From: Baylisascaris procyonis | Taxonomy: Eukaryota > Nematoda > Chromadorea > Rhabditida > Ascarididae | Assembly (NCBI GenBank): GCA_037389465.1 | Contig: JAZARR010000032.1 | Coordinates: 2,108,001-2,172,000, forward strand | Direction of reading: 5' to 3' | DNA: 64,000 nt | In this document: positions 39,201 through 49,756 of the stretch, piece after piece | Layout of the letters: every line of letters begins with the position of its first letter | Position numbering within the stretch: position 1 is the stretch's first letter | The notes under the pieces: model-generated | Databases searched by the model: none | What the model saw: only the letters and a program-made list of their open reading frames with translations | Told to the model about the DNA's origin: nothing | Translations under genes and position numbers: made by a program

Positions 39201-42200
39201 AGGGCGAATCGAAGAGTAAAGGCGAACGCATCTATGGAATCCTCGTGAAATGTTCATAGAAAACAAGTCTTCCATTCTCTGTCTTCGCAGCTAGCAAAGA
39301 GGACAATTTCATGATTTCATATTCAAGTCCTTTGAGCCTTAAGTATGAAATGATGAGATTATGATGGAGAATGTTGCTTGAATTCTTTATGGTAGCGGAT
39401 GACGTCATGTTTTGCTTGTAGATTGGAGAGTGAGAATCGTGCACAGAAGATGAGAATCGATTCTTCTGAACGGGAATCCTCTGTTGAATCCGATTACGGT
39501 AAGCAGCTTAGGTGAACAATCTCGAAAACTTTTTAACGTTTTCAGAAATAAGCAGTAATTAGGAGCGGTCAAGTTCAGCTGCTGAAGGTATGTACTAACC
39601 AATGACCTGAAATGAATATCGCCAACTGGAAGGTTCTGCTTTCCCAACTGCACACTCTCCTTAATATCATGGCACCTGAAATAGGGGTCGCCCAGTAAAA
39701 AACTGATGCAAAGGCAAGCTCCACTCTTTTGGGTTGGAGTCTGCTGAAGCCAGTAGTGACCTCTTAAATTGACCTTGCTAACGGCCCTAGGATGTACGAT
39801 GCGATGGCCTTTTATCCCTTAGAACGTCATGAACACAAAGTACCTCATCCTTAGTCTATTTTACTCTGAAGAAGCGATTTCCTATGGCGATATTTCGCAG
39901 AAGAAAATTTTGTTGATGACATATAGGTATCGCCTGTGATGAGCTCCTTTGCCTTAATCGATAGCTGCGTGGATTTTTCATCATTACCATTGCGCCATCG
40001 GAAAGCTTTTTAGGAATGGAAGCCTGGATCCGCGGTGGTTTCTTGCGAGATTTCGAAAGGATAGCTTTCTATCCTTTCATTGCTTGCTATTGCATTTTTT
40101 GAAATATCCTACGCGAATAACTCAACGTTGAGGATGCATTTCAGTGTCAGGACGACAAAGTCGTCTAGGAAGCCGGCAATATTCACTAACTTCAATGAGC
40201 TCGTTCAGTTCGGTGCGCACACTAAGCAGGCGTACAACTGAGTCGGATATCAAGGTGCCTTCATCTGGGTGGCGCAGTCCCTCAGCTTTATCAACGACCT
40301 ATCAAAGACCCGTAAGCGAATTCTTGGAAGCTATTGCATGCAAGAAGTATCAGCCGTATGACAGCTTCCGCTTTGAGCCCGACCTTATGCTTCAAACTAC
40401 TTTGCATGCAGCAAGCTCGATGTACTTGTTGTGATTCCGAAATTTATAAGTGTTGGCGCTGTGTTTTTCCGCATTCCGTGTTCCGAAGCCTTTCAGAGTT
40501 AACTCATATTCATGATGAAGGGGACTCATGGAGAGAGAGAGTCAGATTGCCGGTAAAGAAAGGTACATTCAAGTGAAAGGTGAAAGTAATACCGATATGC
40601 TCGAAATGAAAATATACTAATTTGGTGGAAGACTATACCATTTGCAATTTCTCAAACTCGATTTAAACTAGTGGGAAAAGATTTACAGATGAGTAAGTTC
40701 CTAGTGGTATGAAAGATGCTCTTATTATTTGAATGGTTCATGGGAATATTATATAGTCCATTCCAAAGACGTTTCTAATTACCAAGAAAAGCAAAGAAAA
40801 CCTCTATTCTGAGCCGTTAAAGGGCTATGATTGTTATCGATTTGGGAATGCTCATATTTTCATAACTTCCAGAAATCAGTGAAATTTCATTTTCTTTGTC
40901 GTACAGATGTTAGGCTAATTTTTGCATTGTAAGCTACAAAACATAACAAGTTGGTCGCATTTTCGTGTTGAAGTTATGAGAGCATTCCGTATTGGACCTC
41001 TTGCCGGACATAACCAATGTTCGGTTTTATTCTTTTAAGCAGCCTGTTAGCTTTTCGTTTTCTTCACTATCATTTAAATACTGCACGCGTTACTAACAAT
41101 TTTATTGATACTTTTTAGACATTAATAAGTTTGAGCGCTTTCACTCTTAACTTTCACGTGAAGAAGCATCGCAAGATGAAGACCGATATCGAACACAAGT
41201 GCGCAATTGGCTTGAAGGAAAGAGTGTAAGAAAAGATAGAATCAGAGAGGAAAATTAGAGAAAAAACTTTGTGGAAAATCATATCGCAAATCAACTGACA
41301 AGTTAAAATCATGCTCGTAAAAGAGGGTGTAATTAGCGTTGGTGATCTTTTTTCAAAGAGACGAAGGAAAACGGCACATGTAAAAGCATAAACCGCATCA
41401 GCAATTCGGAAGATCAGCACTAATGAACAAAAAAAAATCTGCATTTAACGTTCAAAAGTTTTCATTTGAAAGATGTATTTGCATTCGAAGTGACATTTGC
41501 GAAGCCATTTCCGGAAACTCAAAAAGAGAAGGTGCAACTAAAAGTTGAGGTCAGGCTATAGTTGGGGTCCTACGACAGTCACATCAACAGCTTTCCCTTC
41601 GTGATATGCGGCTACTTTAATAGCTTCACTTTGGCATGCGTGCTAACTTTATAGGCTTCACACTCACCCATGCTTGTGAAACAAACATTGCTTCACTTAT
41701 AAGTTGGTAATATTGTTGCATTGATGGTAAAGGAGATGTTTTAAGGTCGACTCTTATGCACTCTCACGAAGTAATTCACAATCGCAAATTGCCAACGAAC
41801 GTCGAATCGCTCAGTTGGAGCGTCAGGTTTTGAACGCACACACTGACATCGAAATTCAGAAGCGCGAGATCGATGTATACAAGGCATCGCTCGCCGAAAA
41901 CGAAAAGGTTTTGCACATTTCTTACAGAATTTTACTAAGAGTTGATCTGAATAATGCACAGCCTGTCTCCCATAAGCACGGAGCTGATGGTTTCAGCTCC
42001 AGGAGAAGCAGGTCATGGAAGCATCTTCTAGACTAGACAATTGTTCTTAGTTCATGGAACGAACTTCTAGACTAGAGAGTTTTCCTATATTTAAGTATCC
42101 ATTTATGCAGATCGATTCTTCATGAACTTTGCGGGAAAGGGGAAAGATTTTGGCCGACCAAGGAGTGCGATTGAAGGATTCCTAAGCCACTGACAGTTAA

Positions 42201-43994
42201 TTCTTTGCTGAGTTGAAATCAAAATGATGACCAACCGTCTATCTCTGGCAACCATCTTTTCTATTTCCACTCTTCGATACCATAATTATGGATATTAATT
42301 GAAGACATAGGCTTCAAACTATTGAAATGCGGTGTTATATGTTTCAGGAACGTGAGTCACTATCGCAAAAAGTACGAACATTAACCGCTGAGGCGAACTC
42401 GTTGGAAAGATCCATCTCGGAGGAGGAAAGAAAACGCGAGGAATATGAACTTCGTTTGAAGAAAACGCAGGACGAGTTGGCCGCACTAAGAGCGAAATAT
42501 GAAAAAAGCATTAAGGATAGCCAAGCTGAATTGCTGGAAGAAAAGTTAGATTAATAGCATTTGCACATATTTATTAATTTCTTTATATAGAACGAGTTTA
42601 TTTCACTTGTATATAAAGCATTAAGAGTGTGAATTGTGGGGCTGTTTTGGTGCTAAACTTTCTCAGAAGCTAATAGTTTTTTTTTTTTCAGTGAAATTGC
42701 AAATAAATTCATCAACATTTTTTTTTTTGCACTTCTCATTTATGAACGCTTTCCGTTGGCATGACTTATAGCTGATCCTAAACTTTCAAAGAGGAGATTA
42801 TAATCATGTCTGTGATGTGCGTATACTTGTCTATACTATTGATGCAGCCGTCATCCTTGTAGAAGTGCTACGCAAAAAAACGAAAGCATTCATTTTGAAA
42901 ATTTAATCGATTTTTCGAAACCGTTCAACAGCAACGATTCATTGAATGTACGTCGAATCTTTAGTGGGAACCCTATAGTTATGTGCCCAATTTAAAGGAA
43001 CAATTTCAGCAATTACCGCATAATATCATCCCTAAGCGATTCGATATGTTGGTCATCATGGAATCATTTTCTATTAATTTCCTTTTGTAAAATAAAAATT
43101 TTGACGAATAATTTTTTCTCCTTAGAGAATTTCACCAATGGAAGGGGAAAATTTTGGTATTTCCGTAGTGAAGATTTTTTGATGAAATTCAGAGAAAAAA
43201 GGCGTTGACTAATATTCCAAATTTTTTGTTATATTTTTCTAAAACTCTGAGGATGTTTTTTTTTCTTTTTTTTAATATTGATGCAGATTATTGAGAGTGT
43301 CGATTCAAAGAGAAAAATTCTAGGAGGAGAATGAGGCAGAAAATGGACGAATTAATAAAAGAACATGAAGCACTAAGAGCACCACGAAATTCACATCTCG
43401 AAAAAACGCTTGAAGAAACACAACAACAGCTTTCAGAAACACGTGCACAACTTGATCGTGCTATTGCACAGGTTATTCATTTTATTATCTTTGCATATAA
43501 TCGTCGAAAGTCTTTATTGTCGCAAAAATTTTCTCTCAGCTTTTCGACTTTCCTTTCTATTTTTTTTCTGCTTTTTTTTACCAATCTTCGTAAATTTCTT
43601 CATATTTTTTCATATAGTAATGAATTTCTTCCCACGAATTGCACTATATAAATTGCCGTAATAGCCCCCTGACGGGGAACGAGTGGGAAAGAAGACTGTA
43701 ATCTAGATGCACTTAAAAATTTTTTTTAAGGTATCACATTTGGAGAGTCTTAGTAAGTCGCAAGGAGCATACGGTGAAACATGGGAGAATCAATATCGAC
43801 TTGCATTGGCCGAGCTCGAATCGTTACGTGATGAAAATGCTAGTCTTAAAATGAAAATACGTCGTCAATATAAACAAATCGAGCTCCTTACACGTAAGTC
43901 TAACTATCAGTACTTCTTTTTTGCATAGTTTTTAATAAAACGCGAAAAAACTATTCTGTTCTTTCTCACGAAATCCCATATCATTGAAGATTGG

Positions 43995-44077
<83 letters not shown>

Positions 44078-44291
44078 AAGATTATATATATCTTTGCACA
44101 TTTTTGCTTAAGTAGGATTAATAATGTAAATTTATGGATGCATTAACCATTCATATTATATTACTTCAGAGCAGTCGGAGATGGAAGCCGATGTTGTGGA
44201 TCTAGAGAATAGAGTGGGTATCGTCCACCGAGAGGATAACAAAACCGAAAGCAATAATTGTGAAAATCATACGCAAATGATCGAAGCATAA
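20136..44291 (+). CDS. Class II-type myosin heavy chain, short-tailed (32 exons, 1473 aa)
   Basis: An ATP-driven actin motor of the cytoskeleton or contractile apparatus. Exons: 20136-20333, 21142-21276, 22201-22388, 22981-23170, 23478-23541, 24868-25076, 25767-25905, 26632-26750, 27002-27101, 28386-28450, 28874-29044, 29492-29622, 29909-30069, 30663-30730, 31098-31222, 32690-32912, 33396-33502, 33793-33952, 34449-34523, 35013-35135, 36200-36286, 36675-36820, 37141-37231, 37932-38075, 38770-38936, 39422-39498, 40145-40311, 41746-41907, 42348-42544, 43324-43471, 43731-43893, 44170-44291. All junctions keep phase and the total is 4422 bases. Seen in the translation: P-loop GESGAGKT (175-182), switch I NSNSSR (231-236), switch II DMAGFE (461-466), SH2/SH1 cysteines 689/699, IQ-like sites near 778 and 804, then a tail of about 645 residues. 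Class II is inferred from motor similarity and the coiled-coil tail; the tail is far shorter than the family's usual ~1100. Exon 1 is the least certain part: an upstream exon could replace the first ~12 residues. Confidence 0.93.
22201..23541 (+). other. Myosin exons 3-5: ATP-binding core (P-loop and switch I)
   Basis: Exon 3 reads [19 protein letters not shown] and continues to [13 protein letters not shown] and NQSILIT, all standard motor segments. Exon 4 opens with the P-loop [13 protein letters not shown], split after the Thr codon as AC|A. Exon 4 ends in NSNSSRV and exon 5 opens with GKFIRIDF, together giving switch I. The donor chosen at 23170/23171 (GTG|GTACGA) keeps the family spacing SSR-x-GKFIRI, with Val in place of the usual Phe. 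The Asn, Ser and Arg residues that contact nucleotide and Mg are all present, so the motor is expected to hydrolyse ATP. The loop between P-loop and switch I is short and polar. Confidence 0.9.
27340..27730. other. GC-rich segment inside myosin intron 9
   Basis: This segment of intron 9 (27102-28385) is clearly richer in G+C than its flanks and open in two overlapping frames (for example [20 protein letters not shown]). The myosin frame closes without it: exon 9 joins exon 10 in phase and at family spacing. It looks like an inserted fragment, source unknown. Confidence 0.4.
28386..29622 (+). other. Myosin exons 10-12: switch II and relay helix
   Basis: Exon 10 contains [14 protein letters not shown]. 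Asp461, Gly464 and Glu466 of switch II are present, so the salt bridge to switch I Arg236 is possible. Exon 11 begins [20 protein letters not shown], the relay helix. Joined, the two exons give FEIIKKNSFEQ; most class II myosins have an acidic and an aromatic residue where this protein has two lysines, and the spacing is identical. Exon 12 holds [19 protein letters not shown]. Phases 1, 0 and 2 close exactly, so the Lys-Lys pair is not an obvious splice artefact. Confidence 0.9.
29909..32912 (+). other. Myosin exons 13-16: actin-binding region, SH helices and converter
   Basis: Exon 13 reads [19 protein letters not shown]. Exon 14 is a short surface loop ending [16 protein letters not shown]. 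Exon 15 gives [20 protein letters not shown] and ends at VLHQLR. Exon 16 gives [18 protein letters not shown] followed by [13 protein letters not shown] of the converter. The two reactive-type cysteines are 10 residues apart, as in conventional myosin. Loop 2, between exons 13 and 15, is short and lacks the lysine-rich cluster of many muscle and non-muscle myosins, which may weaken its contact with actin (inference). The large intron 31223-32689 holds an unrelated minus-strand ORF. Confidence 0.88.
31864..32310 (-). CDS. Unidentified 148-codon ORF in myosin intron 15, opposite strand
   Basis: The longest ORF not belonging to the two main genes. It contains YYFADDIL, which resembles the YADD/FADD catalytic motif of non-LTR reverse transcriptases, preceded by [10 protein letters not shown], which could fit the G-x-x-x-x-x-x-x-L stretch before that motif. 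The residues after the motif do not fit well, and no endonuclease or other RT motif was found. It may be a decayed retroelement fragment or a chance ORF. Confidence 0.25.
   Translation of the reverse strand: MGLIMGTSFWIALEKKSNKKSIATDMRTWRNNSEEIRCSLRKIILRSSRLAMLTSDGRMRMKQSEDEGNERAVSLSYQEDLEGLRMTFKSKLYYFADDILEHIISERIETRKQIRFIIKLHCLLNILREFEVCKMQWQLSSSNSCRTS
33396..33952 (+). other. Myosin exons 17-18: light-chain-binding neck and start of tail
   Basis: Exon 17 contains [17 protein letters not shown], an IQ-type site for the essential light chain. Exon 18 contains [20 protein letters not shown], which aligns with the second, degenerate IQ site and the tryptophan-rich hook of class II myosins. 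KQMIP at about residues 826-830 corresponds to the head-tail junction, where class II proteins keep an invariant proline. Coiled coil starts straight after ([15 protein letters not shown]). This two-IQ neck is the main sequence argument for class II rather than another myosin class. Confidence 0.88.
34449..38936 (+). other. Myosin exons 19-25: first coiled-coil block of tail
   Basis: Seven exons encode an almost uninterrupted run of charged heptads, roughly residues 832-1129, for example [19 protein letters not shown] and [11 protein letters not shown]. There are no prolines and hydrophobic residues recur at a/d positions, which predicts a dimeric rod. This block is about 300 residues, roughly the length of a subfragment-2 region. 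I could not align individual heptads to a named myosin tail from memory. Exon 19 has an unusual GAG acceptor and exon 23 an AAG acceptor, but their phases fit the neighbours. Confidence 0.85.
36516..36527. repeat. Poly-G run in myosin intron 21
   Basis: Twelve consecutive G bases in an otherwise AT-rich intron. The true length may differ because such runs are prone to sequencing error. Confidence 0.8.
39422..40311 (+). other. Myosin exons 26-27: Ser/Arg-rich linker splitting the tail
   Basis: Residues about 1140-1225 leave the heptad pattern. Exon 26 ends [13 protein letters not shown]. Exon 27 (40145-40311) begins [19 protein letters not shown], continues with [11 protein letters not shown] and ends [15 protein letters not shown]. 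The composition (Ser, Arg, Thr, with Pro and Gly) predicts disorder and many possible kinase sites of the R-x-x-S/T type. The first residues of exon 28 ([10 protein letters not shown]) extend it before coiled coil resumes. Exon 27 has a TTTCAG acceptor and a GTAAGC donor, with phase 1 in and phase 0 out. Related class II tails usually have only a non-helical tip at the extreme C terminus, so an internal linker of this size is unusual. Confidence 0.85.
41746..44291 (+). other. Myosin exons 28-32: second coiled-coil block and C terminus
   Basis: Residues about 1226-1435 return to heptads, for example [37 protein letters not shown] and [19 protein letters not shown]. The protein ends in a polar non-helical tip, [16 protein letters not shown], followed by TAA at 44289-44291. 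Exons 28 and 31 use TTTTAAG acceptors; moving either to a nearby CAG breaks phase. An AATAAA at 44547-44552, about 255 bases after the stop, is a reasonable polyadenylation signal. The intron before exon 32 contains a long TA microsatellite (43997-44075). Confidence 0.85.
43997..44075. repeat. (TA)n microsatellite in last myosin intron
   Basis: About 79 bases of TA lie between myosin exons 31 and 32, about 100 bases from both splice sites. Confidence 0.95.
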
Positions 44292-47200
44292 CACACATTA
44301 TTGCAGCACTCTACATTAGAATCGGGTTTTATTGCGCTTGCCTTTGCACGGGAAGAGTAATGCGGTGAATATCGGCTGCCTCCCTACTGTATAAAATAAT
44401 TAAGCATTCAATGTAATCTGCTTAGCCGTATGTTTCTGAGTCGCTATTTTTAGTGTCATAATTAATCACGGAAGATGACTATTCTTCCCTATGAAATTTT
44501 TTTTATCTATTCAATATTCCACAAGTAGCTAAAAATTCGCAAATGAAATAAAGGATTATTAAATTCGAAATTTTTTTTCATTGAAAATATTTGCGATTCT
44601 ATAACAAAGAAACGTTTTATCATTAAGAGTGAAATGCAATCAAATTTTTGTTTTTCTGGGGCCGATGACGAAGTGGCGGAAGGATTGTTTTGAGCTTGCG
44701 GAAACGAAAATGTATGCTAGTAGCTAACCAAAGTAAAAACTAAACAACATTTAAAGCAGTCGAATTTTGGAAAAAAAGAATTTCTAGGAACCTTAACTGG
44801 GAGTTTCCTTCTTCATGCTACAACTTTTCCATCTTTTTGCCATTTTTTAGCAGACGAAATGAACATCTGTATTCTAAATACTTCATTTTTTAATCATGCT
44901 GTTGCGTTGATGCACAGTGTAAACAAGCGAGCGATAACATTTAGGTTTACTTATTGCTAATGAAAGCCAAACGGTTATAGTTCAATATTCAGGATAGCGA
45001 GTTATAGTAGAGAAAACCCACTTGAAATGGATATTGAAGTTGGCTCGAAGATTAATACTGCGAACCACAGAAAAAAAATCGACGTCAAATGAGAAAGGAC
45101 TGAACACAATGCACCTTAGGAGACGATTTTGTATAGAGAAGGGAATTCACCTTGATGCTGTAGAAAAGAAAATTTTTTGGAGCTACAATGGCATGTTGCA
45201 GAAAGTTATGTATCTTTTTGATGATAAAGCTCTGAAAAATTTCTCTTAAGTATTAAAACTCTGCGTTATTTATGGTTTCTTAGGCACGACAACAAAGTCA
45301 ATAATATGACGCTTTCCGCCCATTATATGTTATTTAGTGCTAATATTGTTTCCGTTTCTATATGCATATTCGATTTTTTCAAATGTTTAGCATGTATAAC
45401 ATTTGGCGTTGAATTCCACAAAATTTAACACAAAAAATGAGACCTCTTTGGAGATGAAGCGTCGAAAATTTCTGCAATTATTCCTGAAGTGTTTGGTCTT
45501 TTCTGACGAAGGAATATTTTCGAGAGTATATTTGAAAATTTTACACGTGATTTCGTAGGAAAGAAATCATATAACCTTACAGTGATGCGAGAGGATGAAT
45601 GAAATTCATTTTTTTTAAAATTCCTTGTATGCTTTATGCGTAATTATTAATACAAAAACAACCACTTAGATAATATATTACTTCAAATATTGTTCGATGA
45701 TTTGTTTTATTTGTTTTCCTAATTCTCAACAATTCGTTGATAGTATTTGATAAGATGCGAAAATCCCATTGAAATGATTCATTATTATTCTCTAATCTTT
45801 GAATGTTCTTCGCGCTTATATACACATCGCTTTTGAAGGAAAAAAAAAATTAGCGATCGTGAACATTAGAGTTGTTTATTATGAAACCGGTGAATAAATT
45901 TCATAGATATGGCAGATCTGTTAGAAAGTTGAATACTCATCGATAAACATCTATTAATAGTCGCGTTTTCAGCGCACGACATTTATAGCTCATTATGATT
46001 CGTAAGCATTGTTTATCGAAGTTTTGCATGAATCAATGATAGAAATATTTTGCGTTTGATCGCGCTAGCAGGTTACTCTGGAATTTGCCAGCGCGAAATG
46101 GCTCACAAACCGAATTGTGTTGAATAAGTTTCTCTTCGAGGTCTTAGATTTCACAGATGTTGATTTGCACAGACCAGATCACCTATTCACATCCGGTATG
46201 AAAAGATATGAAGAGGAAGCAGTCTTGAGGTTGAGTTGTCAAACATTCAATGGAGCACCAATTTCACAAATTAGAGCCGAGAGATAAAACATCGCATGAT
46301 TTTTGCGCTGCGAGAGAATACCGCTGGTGGAATACATGAACCTCAGGAAGACCTCATGTGAGGTAGAGGTCATGTTTTGCGGAATATTTTGGTCATTCTC
46401 GTAAAGTTGATTGTTCCTCCCTATCGCCGTCACCCTTAGCTATTTATGAGGATCATCGATTGTGCAGCATTCATTCGACAAATCAACGATCGCTGTTAGG
46501 AAAATAAATTCTGTCAAAGAGCCTTATAAAATTGCTCATTACAGAATGTGATAATTCTTTAGCAAAGAAGTTCTTAAGCAAAATGAAGTTCTTAAGAAAT
46601 CGCGAGCCATCTAAGTATCCAGAAGCGATTGAATATCGGAATGGAATTTCTTGAAAATGTTTTAAAATCTTGTTATAAAGTATGCGATGGTAGTGAAAAT
46701 TCATCGTTTATAATAAAAAATAAACACAATACATCCCCAATCACATAGTTGAACTTCTCTGACGTTAAAGAAATTTTCAAAGAAAAGTGCAGCGATTCGG
46801 TTGTATTTAGGGAGTAAAAAACAATTCTTTTCTTTAAAAAAAACCTTTATTAAGTGGGCTATTCGTCGGTGGCTTATATTCATGAAGAAAACTTCACAAT
46901 GGAATAATGCAAAGTGCATTGCTGTAGATGACGTTTAAATAATGCAACTTTTTCGTTCTTCTGCTAGAAAATAGTATGCAAATGATGAGCGCTATAATGT
47001 TCGATGACTGCACAAGTTGCATAGCAAGATTGACATCATTTGAGCGCCATCCCCCTCACTCCGCTGAGTAACTTCTCCAGCAGATGCAATACATTTTGGG
47101 TGGGAGTATTGGTCACGGAGACAGTATAAGAGAATCAACACTACATCCGTTCCCATGATTTTGTGGAAAAGTTATCAACGGCACATAGCAGTAGCATCTT

Positions 47201-47700
47201 GTTCAAGGAAATTCACGGATCGTTCCCTCGATCAGCAATAACAACTAGCTGAAAGTTGCAAATTTTTTTGCGCAATTGAAGTTTCTTCATTTATGCAGAT
47301 GAATCTCTTCGATATGGCTAACTCATAATGAAGCATCTGATGAAATCATGAAAGACTCTTGTGAAATATTCGAATATTGTGAAATAACTCTTCGCAACTC
47401 ACTTATTTCCTTTGATTAGCAAAATCTGAACCTTTAGAAAGTTATAATTATACGCTTTTCAGCTTTCATAACTCACCAATAGCTAACATTAACGTTAAAT
47501 TTTCTCCAGCGAATTTTTATAAAATAAAGTGTTCAATATCAGTGGATTAGAGTTTGTACGCTGATGTTTTGCTAGTGTTCGGTTTCATGCATATTCATGA
47601 GATCTTTTATCTATCTCTTCAACTTATCAAGAAATAAACTATCATAATTAATCCTGTTTATGGCACCGATTTTTTTATGCCATGGTCTTCTTTATTTTTG
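44292..47700. other. Convergent intergenic interval, no supported gene
   Basis: The 3' flank of the myosin gene. AT-rich, with scattered short ORFs without recognisable features, apart from the poly(A) signal near 44547. Confidence 0.4.
44547..44552 (+). terminator. Candidate poly(A) signal of myosin gene
   Basis: AATAAA lies about 255 bases after the myosin stop codon, in AT-rich sequence. It is the first exact hexamer I found after the stop. Confidence 0.45.
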
Positions 47701-47759
47701 AAGTAGTCAGTATATTTTAAAATATGGCTCGGTGGCCGACACGTGCCAATCCATCTTTC

Positions 47760-48356
47760 GACCCTTACATTTCCCAGGTAGGTCCATGTTTCAGGCTCAA
47801 AAGTTGAAGGATATAAATTTCGACAGGTCTGACAGCTGCACTTTCATCCGGCGTTAGGATCAATTTTCTCTCGGCTCCTCTATCCATTTTGCCATGAACT
47901 TGCATTTACGCTGCACACCATCCTTATTGCTGAGGTTGGAGTTCTATGAGATATATGACGACAGCTGTTTTCTATTCCGAAAAACACCTGACTGATCTCG
48001 ACATTCAGGCCCCTTTATCCACTTTCGAACGGTCAGCGCTGATCCACTGCAGTTGATTACGAGGATGCAAAATTTGTACATGCAATTCTCACATTTAATT
48101 GCACAGCTGGTGAGCCTACATACAATATGACAACATCTTGAGGCTTGTTGGCCTCATTTTTGCTCAGCTTAGGCCCTCGGCCTAGACTATGCAGATCGTT
48201 CACTGAAACATTTGTGCTGCTTGAACCAGTGTTCATTCCCAATCTGCATAGTTGTTCTCGCACAAATTTCGTGTTTACATTCCTTGCAACAGAGATATTG
48301 GCAGCATTATTGCATGTTGTTGGCCATATGATTTTTCGTGGTGCCCTCTTGACCAA
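47760..48356 (-). pseudogene. Possible decayed coding element, identity unknown
   Basis: Minus-strand ORF 48356-48057 (99 codons) starts MVKRAPRKIIWPTTCNNAAN and includes FVREQLCRLGMNTGSS. Just downstream, protein-like stretches appear in shifting frames: SALTVRKWIKGPECRDQS, QRKCKFMAKWIEEPREN and TPDESAAVRPVEIYILQLL, broken by stops. This pattern suggests an old transposon or gene fragment with frameshifts. I cannot assign a family. Confidence 0.25.
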
Positions 48357-48738
48357 ACTTGAACAATTGGTGTTTTTTCGCAGGAACGTTCAATGTCTTT
48401 TTTCTCAAAAAATTTGCAGTACGGCGGGACCTATTTCCAATTACGTCGAGAATGTCCTTTCAACTTACGCATTGCACATACTGATACCCCAAATTTACTT
48501 CTTTCCTATGTTGCTGATGACAAGGCAGTGCAAATTGATAGACTCTTATATTCGTTAACTGCGTATCCTTCGTTCTGCTTCCTCCAGTTGTTCAAAAATT
48601 CTTAGTAAAAAAAAAAGCCGAAGATGATTACCAAGCATATTTTACCTACACATTCTGGCAATCAGAAAGTGATGCCTTAATAATCGTGAACGAAAATATT
48701 GGGCAAATCACATGAGAACATTCGATTCGATCTGTATA

Positions 48739-49756
48739 TCAAATTCGATCTGAAGATCTCTTCTTTGGTAGAAACTGTTCTGCATCAGGTGTCCTCGAAA
48801 TATCTTCAACGATCGGTGACTTATTATCAAGGGAATCTTGTGGCCAAGGTAAACTGAAAATAGTGTCCGGAATTTATGATTATGAATTTATTGTATTGAG
48901 AAATTTCTTATATTTTATTCGTATTGGCGAAAATTAAAGAAATGCAATGTGGAATGCTTCTCTCGGAATGCCGTTCAATTTATAGTCCATCCAAATGTTT
49001 TTCTTTTTTTTGGTTTATAAAAACATTCATTAGCATGATAGAGGCCAGGATTGCATGAAACTGTTGAAAATGTATTGTGGAGAAAAATAACTCTCAGTGC
49101 GAAGGATGAATGATAGGGTACCAATTTCGAAAAATGAAATTCCGATACGACGATAACAATGAATCGTTCCGTTAATAAATTTAGTGGCTGAGACAGAAGC
49201 GATCAATGTATAGTAAAAATTTCGTTTTCAACTATCTTACCTATCCAGGAGACTAGTTGTATAAGATGTGTTTAGAACTATTACAGTTTTGCACTTCTGT
49301 TGTATTATTTAATTTTCGTGGATTATATTGGACTTTTTAAAAATGCACAGAAGATATGCAAACTGACCGCTATGATTTGTTTTTTTTTTTTTTGTTGGCG
49401 TAATTTTCTGTTTAAATCGTTATACTCAGAATTTGAGGATCACTCAACGGTCCAAAGTTCCTGTACATAGAATTTTCGATAATTGTGCAATGACCACTAC
49501 TGACCACTAAGATTGCAGATTGCAGTTTAAGTGTTCAAATTTGTGTGAAATATTTCGAAGCAATTGATTTCAAAGCTTGGAATCAATTGTGTGAAAAAAT
49601 CGCATATAGAAATGAAACATTGAAACTCACTGGCGTCCATAATAAGTTAGATGCATAATTTTATTCGGATCCAAATCACAATAAAAATATGTAATGGGTA
49701 CACCAATAGCGAGCATAATTAGCATACCGATACCAGAATAAGCATATGTTGATAAC
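48739..49756 (-). other. SLC5 exons 12-13: last helix and cytoplasmic C terminus
   Basis: Exon 12 carries STYAYSGIGMLIMLAIGV, the final helix, and ends YYGRH across the junction. The donor CA|GTGAGT at 49631/49630 is strong. The acceptor TTTTCAG precedes 48853, and exon 13 gives LPWPQDSLDNKSPIVEDISR and stops at 48741-48739. The tail is polar and acidic, like the cytoplasmic tails of SLC5 carriers. If the last intron were retained, the codon after the Gly-Arg would be Gln and then TGA, giving a 562-residue form. Confidence 0.8.

Noticed and set aside
41154..41444. 96-codon minus-strand ORF in myosin intron 27
   Set aside because: Low-complexity hydrophobic translation with no motif or splice context. 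It is most likely chance.
43907..44101. ORFs made of Tyr-Ile repeats (also at 7111-7326 and 57418-57618)
   Set aside because: These are translations of TA microsatellites.
20136..44291. Class XVIII assignment of the myosin on account of its short, broken tail
   Set aside because: The P-loop [13 protein letters not shown] and the switch and SH motifs are typical of class II, and no PDZ or N-terminal extension was seen. Only a phylogeny can exclude it fully.
48145..48558. 137-codon plus-strand ORF
   Set aside because: It overlaps the minus-strand ORF and has no recognisable features. The minus-strand reading has the more protein-like composition.
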